DNA of 64,000 nt from assembly GCF_000321225.1 (NCBI RefSeq), contig NW_004450404.1:1530269-1594268 (forward strand), read 5' to 3'. Origin of the DNA: Odobenus rosmarus divergens. Taxonomy: Eukaryota > Chordata > Mammalia > Carnivora > Odobenidae. The notes under the pieces were generated by a model that was given only the letters and a program-made list of their open reading frames with translations, was not told where the DNA came from and did no database searches. Position 1 is the stretch's first letter; the number at the start of each line of letters is the position of its first letter. Made by a program: the position numbers and the translations under genes. Shown in pieces: positions 34,033-46,879 of the stretch.

Positions 34033-36742
34033 AAGGGGAACTGAGTTTAGTGTGGATGGATTGAATCAATGCACTTTTAAGATGGAATGATTTCTGGTCT
34101 GCTGGAGAAAAAGTTCAGTTCAGCCTTGTGCGGGGCTATCATGCATATTCATTCACTCAAAGTTACAAGTCTTTTCAGTAGCAAATCTCAGGTACAAAAG
34201 GAGTTCTCTTAAAGACTGGAAATTCCCTCTAGGGTGCACGATGAGTTTTAGGCAAATTAGATCCTCACCAAATGAACGAATGGTATCTTTCATTACTCAT
34301 TTTGCATGTTCTCATTTTCCCGTACTAAAATATTTCCCCATTCTCCTCTCCTTTCTCTGTAACATACACAAAGACACCAAACCACACAAAATAGAGGGGA
34401 AGAAAACCCTCATTTGGAAAACAAAACAAAACATGAAATCACCTATTTTAATCATGGGCTTTCTTAAATGGCATTTTTTATAGTTCTACGTTATTTTTTA
34501 AAAGGTATGTTTTGTTTGTTTTGCGGGGGGGCGGAGAGAATGTGCACAGTAAAACATCCCAATTGATGCATTTTCTGGTCTTGAGAAATTCCTTGTCCTT
34601 TTCTATTACAATGGAGAACGTTCTTTTCAGTGCTTTCCACTTCTGAGTTCCTGAGAGCAGCAGTTCCTCTCGGTGCCTTCCACAAAGACCTGCTATAGCC
34701 TCCACGCAGAGAAAACAACACAGATTCACAGAAGATGATGACAAAAAGCAAGCATTGAACTTCTGGAGTTTTTAACCTATGCCCTAACTCCTGAGTTATT
34801 AAACTTAAATTTATTTCAGAGAGATGGGTTTCAGATGGTTATCTATCCAATCCTACGGGGACTTTTAGGAAAAGATTTCCACGTCCTCCTTGCCACACAA
34901 CAAGGAAGACTTTATCAGGCCTCAGTATTGGCCACTTCCCCCTTATTCCTAACCTGATCACCATGCCTCAGGTTATGGAGGGTTCCCCCTTTTTCAGCCA
35001 TCGGGGGCCCAGAGAACAAGCAACCCTCAAACCCCACGTAATTCTTCACTTCCTCCCAAACTCTGTTTAGCCTTCTCTCTTTGCAAAGATGACCATTGTT
35101 TGTCCACAGCACCTGATTTCTGGTTTCTTGACCATTTCCATTCACTGCCTCCAGTCACGGCCTCTCTAGATACCCTGGTCTCTTTTCTAGTCACTGAATT
35201 TCATAACAAGACAATCAACCCACATTAGACTTTCCATTTCATATAGACTTTCTAGACTGAAGTCAGGGATGGGCTACATGCAAGCATACTGCTCTATGGC
35301 CCCATAAAACCATTTCTTAGTACTTGGAAACAGCGATCCCTCCCCTGACCTGGCTGTATCTCTTTCAGCCTCGCTAATTTTTTCAAGACCTCTTTTCATG
35401 TCTGATTTGGATGCTTTTCTGCTCTCCTGCCCAGTGACCTATGACTGAAGGCTCTAGTCGGAAAAACCTGGAGTTGCTTGAACTCTTGGGCAGTGCATAC
35501 AAAAATAACACCAAAATGTCAGAGATCCTGTCCCTTACTGGAACGCACAGTAAGGTCGCCCATCCATTACGTCCTGCTCACCTCTATACTGCGAAGGGAC
35601 AGTGTGACTTGCATCGCTTGGGCAGATTACTTACATGCGTGGGCACAGAGCTACCAGCTTTGTAATGTTTCAGCCTCTTGCCAATCAAAAAACAACAATA
35701 TCTGTATTCCCATCACCAGAAAAAATAGGATTGTAAATCATGAGCAAGCCAACTTTCTCTGTTTCTAATAATGCCTGAATGTGGAGGGGGTACTGGGGTT
35801 TGAAGCAAAAGAACTCTCTCTGAAATGAGACACACAGGACACATAATATGGGCAGCTCTCTCAGTGCAGCAACCAGACAGGGCTAGCACCGTACCAGGGG
35901 GGCAAGTCGGGACTACTCCAGGATCAAATATCTCAAGACTTTACGTCATTACTTCTCTTATCCACTTTCTTAATAGTCTAGAAAAGGTACTCAAGAATTC
36001 CCAGAAAAACTGCTTCTGGTAGAGAGAGAAAATGAAAAACCCAACTAAGAAATCAAAATAAAAAGAACAGACTGAACAGATGCTACCAAAACAAATGGAG
36101 CAAAACATATTAAAATCGCTGGTGGGTGAAAACGCTTAGCAAGTGAAAGAAGAAAAAAGAAAATGAGGCAGTAAATTCATCTTTACCACTTCTAACTTCC
36201 TCATTTTAAATGAGCACAAAAGAAATACAGCTTCTAAATGACAGAGACCCCAAATATCTGCCTTTAGTTGTCCAAACGTTGCCTCCTCTATTCCTAAAAG
36301 TTCAAGTGCAAGTTTAATGGAGGTGAGACTCCTGAGTCAGGGGCAATCCATGAAATGGCTTAACGATGGCCTTTTGATGAAGAAGCAGCTTTTAAGGCAA
36401 TTCCCGCATACTCTTAATTTGTCAATTGTTCATTTTATAGCCCAGGTTGAGAGAGAGAGAGAAAGCTCTATCAGAGGTGTAAGTAGGGGTTACTGTGCTT
36501 CTGCTTCCATTTGCTTCAAGAGCATTTATGGGCACACATCTATTTGGAATCTGGCCTCCACCAGTAAAAGCCTGCGTTGAGAATAAGGCTGTCATCTCAT
36601 CCTTTTTAAATGGCTTCTGATGCCACAGAAAAGTACAAAACAGGTTGCTGACTGAACAGTCTCCATGATCTAAATTGTTTACATGTAAGAAAAGACACAC
36701 CATCGTGCAAAGTAAGATGGGCAGTTTGAAAGTTGCCAGTTT

Positions 36743-36981
36743 GGGGACGCCTGGGTGGTTCAGTCGGTCGAGCGCCCAACTCTTGGTTTTGGCTCAGGTC
36801 GTGATTTCAGAGCTGTGGGATGAGCCCTGCATCCGGCTCTGCACTTGGCATGGAGTCTGCCTGAGATTCTTTCCCCCTCCCTCTCCCTCCCCCTCTGCTC
36901 CTCCCCTGACTCACGGGACCCATGTGCGAGTGCCCGCTCTCTCAAATAAATAAATAAATAAATAAAATCTTAAAAAAAAAT
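36743..36981 (+). mobile_element. CanSINE (forward), long CT-rich body
   Basis: Head 'ggggacgcctgggtggttca', 'cccaactcttggttttggct', long C/T body, tail (AAAT)n and AATCTTAAAA. The duplication aaagttgccagtt lies at 36729-36741 and 36982-36994. Confidence 0.94.
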
Positions 36982-37784
36982 AAAGTTGCCAGTTCTTATA
37001 GAGCACTCAACTTAATCCATCCCACTGAAATTCAGTTGTCTAGTCTAGGCTATCATTCTACAGGTAGTGAGAATATCAGTGAGAAAAAGACCAGTTAGCT
37101 ACATATGCATGATCCTTTTAATGGCCACATAGAAATTTTTAAAACCTTGACTTCCAGGAATGAAAAGCATCTGCAAACTTCAAGATTGTAAATATTATGA
37201 AATAGTTATTAATATAAGTAAAGAAGAAAAGAGAGCCACAACGAAATACTTGCAGATACTTCAGTTCACCCCACTGAAAAATACCAACTGAATCAAATGA
37301 ATGATTCAGTGAATGTACAAAAGGAAGGACTTTCATTCCTATCCCCAAAGAATTCCAGAGCAGAAGGTGAGGAGAGAAAAAATCAGTCATAAAACCGGCT
37401 TTCCCTACTATGTAGGATAAATGAGGTACTCTCATCTAGAATTAATGATAGCACAAAAAAGAAATTCATCTTTTCTCAGAAGAACTATTTTGAATCCACT
37501 CTCCATACACCTTCGGGGGGGTGAAGAGAAGCAGCAGTCCTGGTCACCATTAAACCCTGAAAGCAAGCAACCACCTGGGCTCCCTGCTCCTCTTTTCTTC
37601 AGGGACTGAGGAACAGGGGGCCTAGTCCTTCCCTCAAGCCATCTGCGATCTCCTGGGATTGTGTAACTGATCTGCTAGTTCATCGGGCTTCTCAGACAGA
37701 AGACATTTTCTTCAACTTATTATTCTAAGATGAGAAGAATGGTATCCTTTCCCCTTAGTGATAGGCAACATGAACACACATTAA

Positions 37785-38545
37785 ACACCAATTCTAACAG
37801 CAATGAGCTACCACTTCACAGCCATTAGGATGGCTGTCATAAAGCAAACAGAGAATGACAAGTGATGGCGAGGACGTGGAGAAATTGGAACCCCTGTGCA
37901 CTACTGGCGGGAACGCAAAATGGCGCAGCTGCTATGGAAAACAGTATGGCAGTTGCACAAAAATTAAAAATAGAATTACATATGATCCAGTAATTCTACC
38001 TCTGGGAATATACCAAAAGAATTGAGAGCAAGGACTCACATAGTTATCAGTAGGCCAGTGCTCATTTTAGCATTAGTCACAGTAGCCAAAAGGTAGAAAC
38101 ACCCTAAATGTCTATCAGTGGAAGAATGGATAAACATATTGTGACGTAGCCATACAGTGGAATATTATTCAGCCTTAAAAAGGAAGGAAATTCCGACACC
38201 TGCTACAACACAGATGAACCTTGAAGACATTACACTAGGTGAAATAAGCCAGACACAAAAGGATAAATATTTTATGACTCCATTTATAAGAGGTACCCAG
38301 GAGAGTTAAATTCATAGAGACAGAAAGTCAAGTGGTGATTGCTAGGAGGAGGGGAGAATGAGAAGTTAAGTGTTTTAAGGGGTACAGAGTTTTATTGTGG
38401 GAAGATGAAAAAGTTCTGGGTTCTGGAGATGGATGGTGATGACGGTTGCACATTAACATGAACATATTTAATGCCACTGAATTGTACACTTAATAATGGA
38501 TAAATGGTATTATGTATAATTTACTGCAATAAAAATATTCTACAT
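37785..38545 (+). repeat. Old L1 3' end (ORF2 end and 3' UTR type)
   Basis: 'acaccaattctaacagcaat', 'gagctaccacttcacagcca', 'gatggcgaggacgtggagaa', 'gctgctatggaaaacagtat', 'ggaatattattcagccttaa' and 'gaaataagccagacacaaaa' are the long conserved 3' segment of L1M families. It ends in 'ttactgcaataaaaatattc'. Non-coding relic, inserted in the sense opposite to the host gene. Confidence 0.9.
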
Positions 38546-38549
38546 TTCT

Positions 38550-38755
38550 TTTTTTTAAAGATTTTATTTATTTATTTGATGGAGAGAGAGAGAGAGAGAG
38601 AGAGCACAAGTGGGGGAGCGGCAGGCAGAGGGAGAGGGAGAAGCAGGCTCCCCACTGCGCAGAAAGCCCGGACGTGGGGCTCGATCCCAGGACCCCGGGA
38701 TCATGACCTGAGCCAAAGGCAGACGCATAACCGACTGAGCCACCCAGGCACCCCC
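38550..38755 (-). mobile_element. CanSINE (reverse), full length, at the 3' edge of an L1
   Basis: T-rich tail, AAAGATTTTATTTATTTATT, (GA)n body and head ending 'gagccacccaggcaccccc'. The imperfect duplication aaaatattctacatttct / aaaacatcctgcatttct flanks it, so it landed in the A/T-rich end of the old L1. Confidence 0.94.
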
Positions 38756-38944
38756 AAAACATCCTGCATTTCTACAGGAGTACATAGAAAGCTTTTATGG
38801 GGATTTCCACTGGCAAGTAAAGCTGAGTGCGTGAGACTGAGAAAGTCTTACTTTTTTCTGTTGGAATTTTTTTAACATGTACTTAGGCTATTTTCATTAT
38901 AAACAAAACCAACCAGAATTAAGTCAGCCTTTAACCTGGAAATT

Positions 38945-39310
38945 CCTCTTTTAAAAATTCAGCCTGAAAAAATAATCAGGGCAGGTACAATGATGCATAT
39001 ACAAGAATGCTGTTCTTAATATTAAAAATGTGGAAGCAATCTAAATAGTTATTACAGGAGGATTGGTTCAATAAATGGTGGTACGCCTGTACAAGGGATG
39101 ACCATGCACTTGTCTGAAAGAAAGGGGGGCCCATAATATGTTAAGTTCTAAAAACAGGTAACATTTAATATGACTTCATGTGTATACTGCATGGACACTC
39201 CTGTTCTAATAAGAGTCTGGAAGGATACATACAAAACGGTTGTTCCTGGATAACAGGATTAAGGGCAATTTATTCATACTCTTTAACTTTGAGTTTTTAT
39301 TATTATAATA
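38945..39310 (+). repeat. Old L1 3' fragment
   Basis: 'caagaatgctgttcttaata', 'tggaagcaatctaaatagtt', 'ggaggattggttcaataaat' and 'ggtggtacgcctgtacaa' match the repeated L1 3' segment (…aatggaatactatgcagcc… family). Confidence 0.7.
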
Positions 39311-39667
39311 ATCATTGCAAAGAGCTCCTGTAATCAGGGAAGTAACAGGGCTATTTCCATTTTGAGAAACGAATAAGCAAAGTGTTCAGGTGGCGGGGGG
39401 GTTCAATAATGCAAATTAGTAGTTTAGAAGTCACAACACCTTTAAGGGTCCCAGGGGCTACCCTGCCTGTGCCATCTCCAGGCTCTAGCCTGAGGGAGCC
39501 AGAGAGGCTCCTGTGGGAGCTCAGTGCCATTGCTGAGCCTTTTCCCGTGGGTCACATCTTAGAATCAACGTGCTTTCACTCCTTTCTCAAAGAGTCACCA
39601 GCTGAATTTTGCATATAAATATCTAATTGTCATGTCTACTTTTCAGAACTCAGAACAATGATATCTG

Positions 39668-39687
39668 GCAATAATAATAATAATAAT
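39668..39687. repeat. (AAT)n microsatellite
   Basis: Six AAT units in tandem. Confidence 0.85.
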
Positions 39688-40271
39688 CAGCAGCAGCAAA
39701 TTTAAGATAGCTTTCAACAAGAAAATTCTCTCAATCCATTGCAGAGGAGTATATTTTTACGTTAGCCAGCTGCTGTCAGCACTCACGTCCTTCTAGACAA
39801 GCATTAGACGCCATTAAAAAACTTTTCAAGAAGTTCTCCTACTCCTAAAGTGATGTGTTAAAACAATGTGTTTCCTTTTCTCATGCTATCTTCCTTTTCA
39901 TGTAATTCTGAAGACATTACAAGTTAAAGCCCATAGAAAAAGACACAGAGACATATTTTATAGATATCATCCACTCTCCCCTTAAAAAATTTTTTTAACA
40001 AGAGACAGGAATATGGAAGACATATGACGCACTGTAAGCCTTACTTATCCTGTGGTTTATTTAGGGAATTTTATTTTGTGTTTGGAAAATGACAGACTTC
40101 TGCTTTTAGGTAGACAAATATGAACAACCGACAGAGAGAAACAAGACCACCTATCACTAGCAAACTTTTGGAATGTCAAATAATTTAGTGTCTTTATTTT
40201 ACTGTATATGTAAGCAAATGAATATAAATGCTCAGTCCTACACAATTAGTCAAACATCTTTACCTCTATAA

Positions 40272-40298
40272 AAACAACAACAACAACAACAACAACAC
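40272..40298. repeat. (CAA)n microsatellite
   Basis: Eight to nine CAA units. It gives the short poly-N reading frame and is not coding. Confidence 0.92.
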
Positions 40299-41594
40299 TT
40301 CTCCAGCACCCAGAAGTCACTACTCACAGCTTCTCCACTCACCAGGAAAATTCCAAATGTCCATGCCTTCCAAGAGTGAAATGCCCCGTAGCTGGTTAAC
40401 TCTGGGGGGACATATTCTTCTCTCCTAAATCAACCTGAAGAGCAAGCTGGATTTGTTTACTGCACAAACATCTGCAATTGCTAAACATCTCGGTGGCATG
40501 GTGTAACAGTTACTGCTTGTGCAAACTGCCCATCTAAATGACTCTCTGCAGTATGAGCACATGAAAACCCAAGACACAGAGAAATTGAAAACATCTGTAA
40601 AAATCAATGGCTGAATTGACCAAAGGGGTGTGGGGGGGTGTTAAAACAGCTGAGTTCCAGTGCAACATTTGACTTGAGAAAAGACTCCTCCGCACTATAG
40701 GTTCTTCCTTAGCATATCCACGCCCCCCCCCCGCCCCGCCCTCTGAGGGGGATCCTGGCCTGCAGACACTTCTTGTAACCCACCAGGGCAAACCCATTAC
40801 AATTCTTGTTAGAAAACAGCGCAGACAAGATTAAAGATTAAGGGGACTTGTTACATCTCTAAAAGCAAAGAAAGAAATACCTCTTCTCCCATCATGCAGT
40901 CAGCCTCCTTTCTTCAGTTTGAAAAGGTCCCAGAACTACACTGGAACCCTCCCACTTCCTTCCAACAGCCACAGGCACAGAGCCTGAAGGACCCAGCCTA
41001 ACCCTGAGTCATACTTGGGACCAAATGAGCAATAGGGAGAACAAAGCTTGCATTTGTTTACGGTTCAGGAAGCCAGAGCCGATTCATGGCTTGGGTGGCT
41101 TTGGGAGAAGTCCTCCTCCCTCGCCTGCATCGCTGCAGGAATGTAGCTGTCTCCCGGGGACCCACAGGTGTGACCATTCAGACAAGGAACACACTGAAGG
41201 AGTGTTTATTTGGCAGGACCCAGCGGCCACTTCTGTTTAAAAACATCAGAGAGAAAATAAAAAGCCCACTCTCTCTCAACAGATAATCTGATGGGGAGTG
41301 ACACAGATCTAGAATATGGTTTGTATGTGAAACGTCCATGGTAAAAATACCTGTATTTTAAACACGTGAAATTAACGGTAATACACAAAAATTACTCATT
41401 TTAAAAAAAAAAGAAAAAAAAACTGAAGAAGGAAAAAACAGAGATGGCTTTATAGAAACATTCACCCTAGGAAAACTCCAGCAAAACTGTTGCTAGCCAT
41501 GTTGTTGGTAGTATCCTCACAGATTGGGATAAAATGTTTAAATAGCAATCTTGTTTTGGCCCCAAATGAGATACCATTTTAATCACCACTTCAA

Positions 41595-41850
41595 TGGATT
41601 TAGAGCCCAGTGGTTAAGAGTTTAAAACTCTAGAGCCAGAGTGTCTGAGACCAAAATCCCAGCTGCACCACTTCTCAGCGGTATGATTTTGAGCAACTCA
41701 CTTAACCTCCATTCACCTCAGTTTCCTTATCTATAAAATGGGGATAAAAGCACCAATCTATAGGGTTGTCTGGAAGATTAAATAGGTAATATATATCAAG
41801 TGCTTAATAAAGTAGCTGGTACAAAGGAGCACCCTATTAGCCACTATCAC
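41595..41850 (+). repeat. MIR element (forward), nearly complete
   Basis: 'gtggttaagagtttaaaact', 'gagcaactcacttaacctcc', 'cagtttccttatctataaaa', 'ggaagattaaataggtaata' and 'caagtgcttaataaagtagc' cover the tRNA-like head, core and L2-like tail of MIR. Confidence 0.93.
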
Positions 41851-42380
41851 AAATTCAGGACTATATCCCAGGGCAGGGTGCCAAGTCAACAGTACCCTCA
41901 CCTTACCACAGTTCTCATGTACTCACACTCTGAGGACCCATTTCACTTCCTAACCATGGGGATTTTTTAATTTTTTAATTGTACTAATTTAAAAACCATT
42001 TATTCAATATTTAGCAACTGCCTGTGGTGTAGGGGGTTTTGAATGAGATGCTACCTCAGTGCTCAAGAAATGTGCAATCTGCTTGGGTAAATAAGACATA
42101 GGTCTGTTTATATATCACGCAAGAAAACAAATGTGGGAGATGTCAGTAGGCTGCGAAGGGCAAGGTGGTGCAGGCGGTAGGGAATTAACATTTGGAATTT
42201 AGGGGGCAGATAAGAAATCACCTTATCAAAACTTAACTAGGATGGAGAGAATAGACACATTGCCTGCAGAGAATTCCCATTAATTGATGACGATACTCCT
42301 CCCTCAAGGAGGGGTGTGGAACTCCCCACTCCTTAAGTGTAAGGTACACATTGTGACTTCTTTCTAAAGAGTTGAATCTA

Positions 42381-42475
42381 GGGGCACCTGGGTGGCTCAG
42401 CCAGTTAAGCGTCTGCCTTTGGCTCAGGTCATGATCCCAGGGTCCTGGGATCGAGCCCCGCATCGGGCTCCCTTC
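42381..42475 (+). mobile_element. Truncated CanSINE head (forward) joined to an inverted SINE fragment
   Basis: Begins GGGGCACCTGGGTGGCTCAG and runs through the tRNA-like region to 'catcgggctccctt', where it stops abruptly. There is no CT body or tail. The next bases are the inverted head fragment at 42476-42504. Confidence 0.92.
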
Positions 42476-42504
42476 CGCTTGACGACTGAGCCACCCAGGC
42501 ACCC
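42476..42504 (-). repeat. Inverted CanSINE-head fragment, left arm of a foldback
   Basis: The 29 bases are the reverse complement of 42540-42568 with one mismatch, leaving a 35-nt A/T-rich loop. The shared variant 'gtcgtcaagcg' (not 'ggttaagcg') ties this arm to the SINE at 42540 rather than to the truncated copy on its left. Confidence 0.9.
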
Positions 42505-42539
42505 CTAAAAATAAAAGTTTATTAAAAAGCTAATTAGGA

Positions 42540-42752
42540 GGGCGCCTGGGTGGCTCAGTCGTCAAGCGTCTGCCTTCGGCTCAGGTCATGGTCCCGGGGT
42601 CCTGGGATTGAGTCCCACATCGGGCTCCCTGATCAGCGGGGAGCCTGCTTCTCCTCTGCCTGCCGTTCCCCCTGCTTGTGCTTGCTCTCTGTCTCTCTCT
42701 CTGTCTCTCTCTCGCTCTCTGTGTCAAGTAAATAAAATCTTTAAAAAAAAAA
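42540..42752 (+). mobile_element. CanSINE (forward), full length
   Basis: Head GGGCGCCTGGGTGGCTCAGT then cgtcaagcg, CT-rich body with (CTGT CTCT)n, tail AAGTAAATAAAATCTTTAAA. A perfect 15-bp duplication aaaaagctaattagg is at 42524-42538 and 42751-42765. Confidence 0.96.
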
Positions 42753-43169
42753 AAAGCTAATTAGGGAGATAAGCTGGAGGCATGTATATGCATACATAAA
42801 TAAATGTACATGTGTGATGTAGAGACATACATAACATTCATGAATATATCTACAGAAATGTATTTAACAATGCCTTCCCAACTTCATTTATTTATTATCT
42901 CTATATCCTTAGCCTATCTCTTAACAAAGAGATCTGAATGCCGAGTCCTAGCCTTTTGCTTCCCATAATACACAAAAGAGTTTTCTTTGAAAGGAAACTT
43001 GGCTCTTCTGTCAGTACTGCTGCCAACCCAGGCTACAGCGGCCCAGCTCAAAGAGTGTGCATGAGGTGGGCCCATCTGCCCCTTTCCAAGAGCTACTAGA
43101 AGTTCCTGGTGCCTGGCCAATTAGTCATCAACCACGGAGCCCCGGGGCTGGCAACTCTCCCAGGTACTT

Positions 43170-43660
43170 CCTCCTCATCTCCAGTTCACATTGCTCGGCA
43201 CCTCCCCGGTTATCTCTAAAGTGCCAACCTGATCATGCCACTCCCCAACGGAACTCCTCCACTGACCGGCTAGCTCACCCAGAAGTACAGCTCGTGGGAA
43301 GCGGCTGGCAGAGCCCTGGGGGAAGAGGGCCCACCTCCCCTCCATCCCCCTACCTCCTCCTCTACCACCACGACCACATCCCCTGTACTCCAGCCAAATA
43401 CAGCTCTTCTGCATAACCATGCTCTCTCTTTGTCCATGCACATGCTACCAGCACCACGAAAGCCCATTTATCTTTTAATACTTTGCTCAAATCTGACTTT
43501 GCTTGATATCCCATCCCTTCCTTCTGGATCTCCAGGAGAGGTAAAAGCTCCTTCCCCTATTCTCTTTCATGCTTTGGACATACCTCTGCTAGTCCTTTTC
43601 CCCTGCATCATAATGACTTTTATACCTACCCACTTTTCTCCCACGCATACATAATGCAAA
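43170..43660 (+). repeat. L2 3' region (decayed)
   Basis: 'cctgatcatgccactcccca', 'catgctaccagcaccacgaa', 'ttttaatactttgctcaaat', 'ctgactttgcttgatatccc' and 'acctctgctagtccttttcc' follow the L2 3'-region order. Overlapping open frames here on both strands are by-products of C-rich sequence. Confidence 0.6.
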
Positions 43661-44286
43661 GCACTAAATGAGAGGCCTATATGTGACAGCTCATTCAAGG
43701 CTCGATGCAGGGGAGGAGGTGTTAACTCCATTCCAGTTAACTACACCAGATCCACCTCATCCCAAACAAATATCCTGCCAGGTAAAAAATATGCATGTAT
43801 CATGCTAATACAGAATCCAGACATGCCACCTAGCTGACTCCTTTACAAATGGACTGCCACTCCTGAGCTCATTTATCTAGAAATTTCCAGAGCTGCCACT
43901 GCAGATCCATAAAAGGCATTCAATAAAGCTTCAGTAAGTGAATGAATGAGCCAATTAATAAACAAATGAGAGAGTGAATCTGTAGCCAGACCACAAGCAG
44001 ACCCCAAACATAATGAGTCTTCCTTCATAATTTCAATTGGATTAGGACAAAATATTATATTCGTGTATCCAGTCCACAAATATTTATTGAGGGCCCACTA
44101 CAGTTTAACAAAGGTTTTCAAGGAGTTATAAATAGGAATATGATGGCAAGGTCCAAAATCATGACACTTACTTTCTAATGGCTAATATTTAAGACTTGGT
44201 GATGTCAAACAAACAGCTATCCAGACATAGCACAATTCAATTCTACTTCTCTGAGTTTTAAATTTTCCTTAAGAAAAAGTTAAAGA

Positions 44287-44487
44287 TGGGGTGCCTGGGT
44301 GGCTCAGTTGGTTGAGCGACTGCCTTTGGCTCAGGTCACGATCCTGGAGCCCCGGGATCGAGCCCTCCCCATCGGGCTCCCTGCTCAGCGGGGAGTCTGC
44401 TTCTCCCTCTGACCCACTCCCCTCTCATGCTCTCACTCTCTCTCTCTCAAATAAATTAAAAAAATCTTTTTAAAAAAATTTAAAAAA
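44287..44487 (+). mobile_element. CanSINE (forward), full length
   Basis: Head GGGGTGCCTGGGTGGCTCAG, CT-rich body, tail AAATAAATTAAAAAAATC. A perfect 16-bp duplication aagaaaaagttaaaga lies at 44271-44286 and 44488-44503. Confidence 0.96.
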
Positions 44488-44554
44488 AAGAAAAAGTTAA
44501 AGAAATGATCCTGGAAACTGCTCTGCTATTTACAGGCACTCCTTCTGTTCTAAT

Positions 44555-44810
44555 AACCAGAAGGGCAGCAATAATAACTATGAACATTAATCAAGTGATG
44601 ATTATATGCCAGGCACTTTTCTACCCATTTTTTGTGTTACTCACTCCTCGTGACAACCATATGGAGCATGTCCTATTGGTATTCTAATTTTACAGATGAG
44701 GAATCTAAAGCACTGAGTGCTTAAGTAGTCTGTCCCAGGAAGAGTCAGAGGTGGGATGTGAACGCAGGCAATCTGGCCTACATGCTTAATAACCACTACA
44801 CTCCTAAAAA
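44555..44810 (-). repeat. MIR element (reverse), nearly complete
   Basis: 'gattatatgccaggcacttt', 'ctcactcctcgtgacaacca', 'ctaattttacagatgaggaa' and 'gtgggatgtgaacgcaggca' with 'accactacactcct' at the end are reverse MIR landmarks. Confidence 0.92.
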
Positions 44811-46879
44811 CATAAATTTAAGGCCTTACGGGAATGCGATCCTTGGTGATATTCTGGCTGCAATTAAACATTTCTTAGAAAATACTACTATACTGAGTGT
44901 TTTTGAAAGTATATGTCAAGCATATATAGAACAGTAAACAATATCTAACATGTCAAAGAGTAATCCTGTAATACTGTGTCTGGTTCCCTTTTCCTACCAA
45001 CACCCCTGTCCTTACTTCTCCTAGTTAAGGAAACTTAACAGAGACACTCTGGGGAAAGATAACACAGAAAATGAAGTCTGAAAATTCCAGACCATTCACC
45101 CAGGCAACCAGTGGGCATCTTAATACCATCTGCTCATTAAAAACCACGGATTTTCCAGCCGCTCAAGAGATGTCACATAATCTTATCTTTCAACCAAAAT
45201 GAGGGCCATCCAATATTATAGGTCTCAGGTAATCACAACAAGGTTTTGACCGGTTTTCATTAGTCAAAGAAGATACGTTAGCTCCTGAAGATCCCGAGAG
45301 CTTATTTCTAGTCTTCAAAGATTAGAGACATAAATCTCTCATTTTTAACAAATAAAGATCATCACTTTAGATGTTTACATGTTTTAATTGTACTTAAGTG
45401 TACAGTTTGATGAATTTTTACTAAATGGATAAAAAGACTGTCTATGTACGAAAATAGTAAAATTTACTGCAATTTGGCTGATTAAAAAAATGATTAGTAG
45501 CTCATTTATATACAATTTTAATTATCACTCTCTGTTACAAGTGAAAGCTACAATGTTGATATTATAAAGGCATTAATTTGGGTGACAAATGAGATCCAAG
45601 ATGATTAGAGCTGAAGAGACTGTCACAAACACAATGTCAGGTTGTGGGATATGGGAGCAAATGAAGAAAGAACACAGGATCATTGCAAGAAAGAGACATC
45701 AGAAGTCACAAATGGCAATCAGCTAAGGCAGAAAGACCATGGGAAAGGAGCTTCTTGGAGAATTTCTTTGTAGGGAATCCTGTAAACAACCAACGTAAAG
45801 AGCCTGGGCATGGAATGAGCTGGCATCAAAAAGCCAAGATTATTCTACATAAAGGCATGTCAGGTTAGGTCCTGGGGACTCCCCTGAGTATCTGTAATTT
45901 ACCCACCCATGTGTAATACTTGCCATTCCCTTCCCTAAGTGTTTCACCAGAGTGATCATCTGAGTGACTCATGAAAAGGGAAGGAGTTTACAAAAAGACT
46001 GGGGCCAGGCTGGGGTCACAGGGAAGCAGCCTGATGAGGAAATTCCCTCTTGGGTCCACAGGTGGAGGATAAAAGGTACCAGCCATATTCATGAGAATAA
46101 GGTCCTGTCTGGGTTGCCTTCTGCTTATAGTCTTCCAACCCAAACTCTAGGCTGATGACTCTCAAACCTACATCTACAGTTCTCTCTCAATCACCAGACT
46201 TATTTATCCCACAGCCCGCTGGATGCCTCCACTTGATGGGCCCACAAGTACCTAAGAAATCCAGCTAGTCTGAGACAATCCATGACCTCTCTCTTCCCCA
46301 AATATCTTTCTTCTCCCGTGGTCTCTAACCAGGGAATGATACTACCACCCAGCTGCTTAAGCCGGGTGCCCAAGGCATCATCTTCAAGTCCTCCCTCTCC
46401 TTTATCCTCCACATACTATCAAATTTCTTCATTCTACCTTCAAAATATTTTCCCAAACCATCCATGACAACACCTCAAAACTGTCAGAGAGAAAAACCAT
46501 TTCTCTTCTCTTGATGTTTCTTGCCATGTAAAAGGGAGCCCAAATGGACACTTTCTGGATGCAAATGGACACTCCTGGAACTCTCTGCCCCCTTGCTCAC
46601 TTTCTCCTGGGAGAATGAAATGACTTCTCCGATAGGTGAATTTCAAAAAAATAAACTAGGCATGTTCAAGCTCAACTCTTCTGTTTCCTCCTCTTGGAAA
46701 TAAATTAGCCCCTGCTCTTCCCCAAGGGGCAGGCCCTTCTATCTCACATGGGTCTGCTTTAGTATAACATTGCTGAGACTGGGTGGGTGGGTCTGTCTAA
46801 TTCTGGGGATCAGCTGGCAGGCCAATTTGGCTCTCATACTCATCTATATCCCTCAACTTTGCCTTCATCAATAACAGCA

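Noticed and set aside
38504..38875. 123-residue plus-strand frame over the SINE at 38550
   Set aside because: The frame is produced by the GA-rich body and head of a reverse CanSINE. It is repeat translation, not a gene.
42540..42752. tRNA-like sequences with A-box and B-box words in each CanSINE head
   Set aside because: These are SINE promoters derived from tRNA, followed by CT-rich body and A tail with target duplications. They do not fold as intact tRNA genes.
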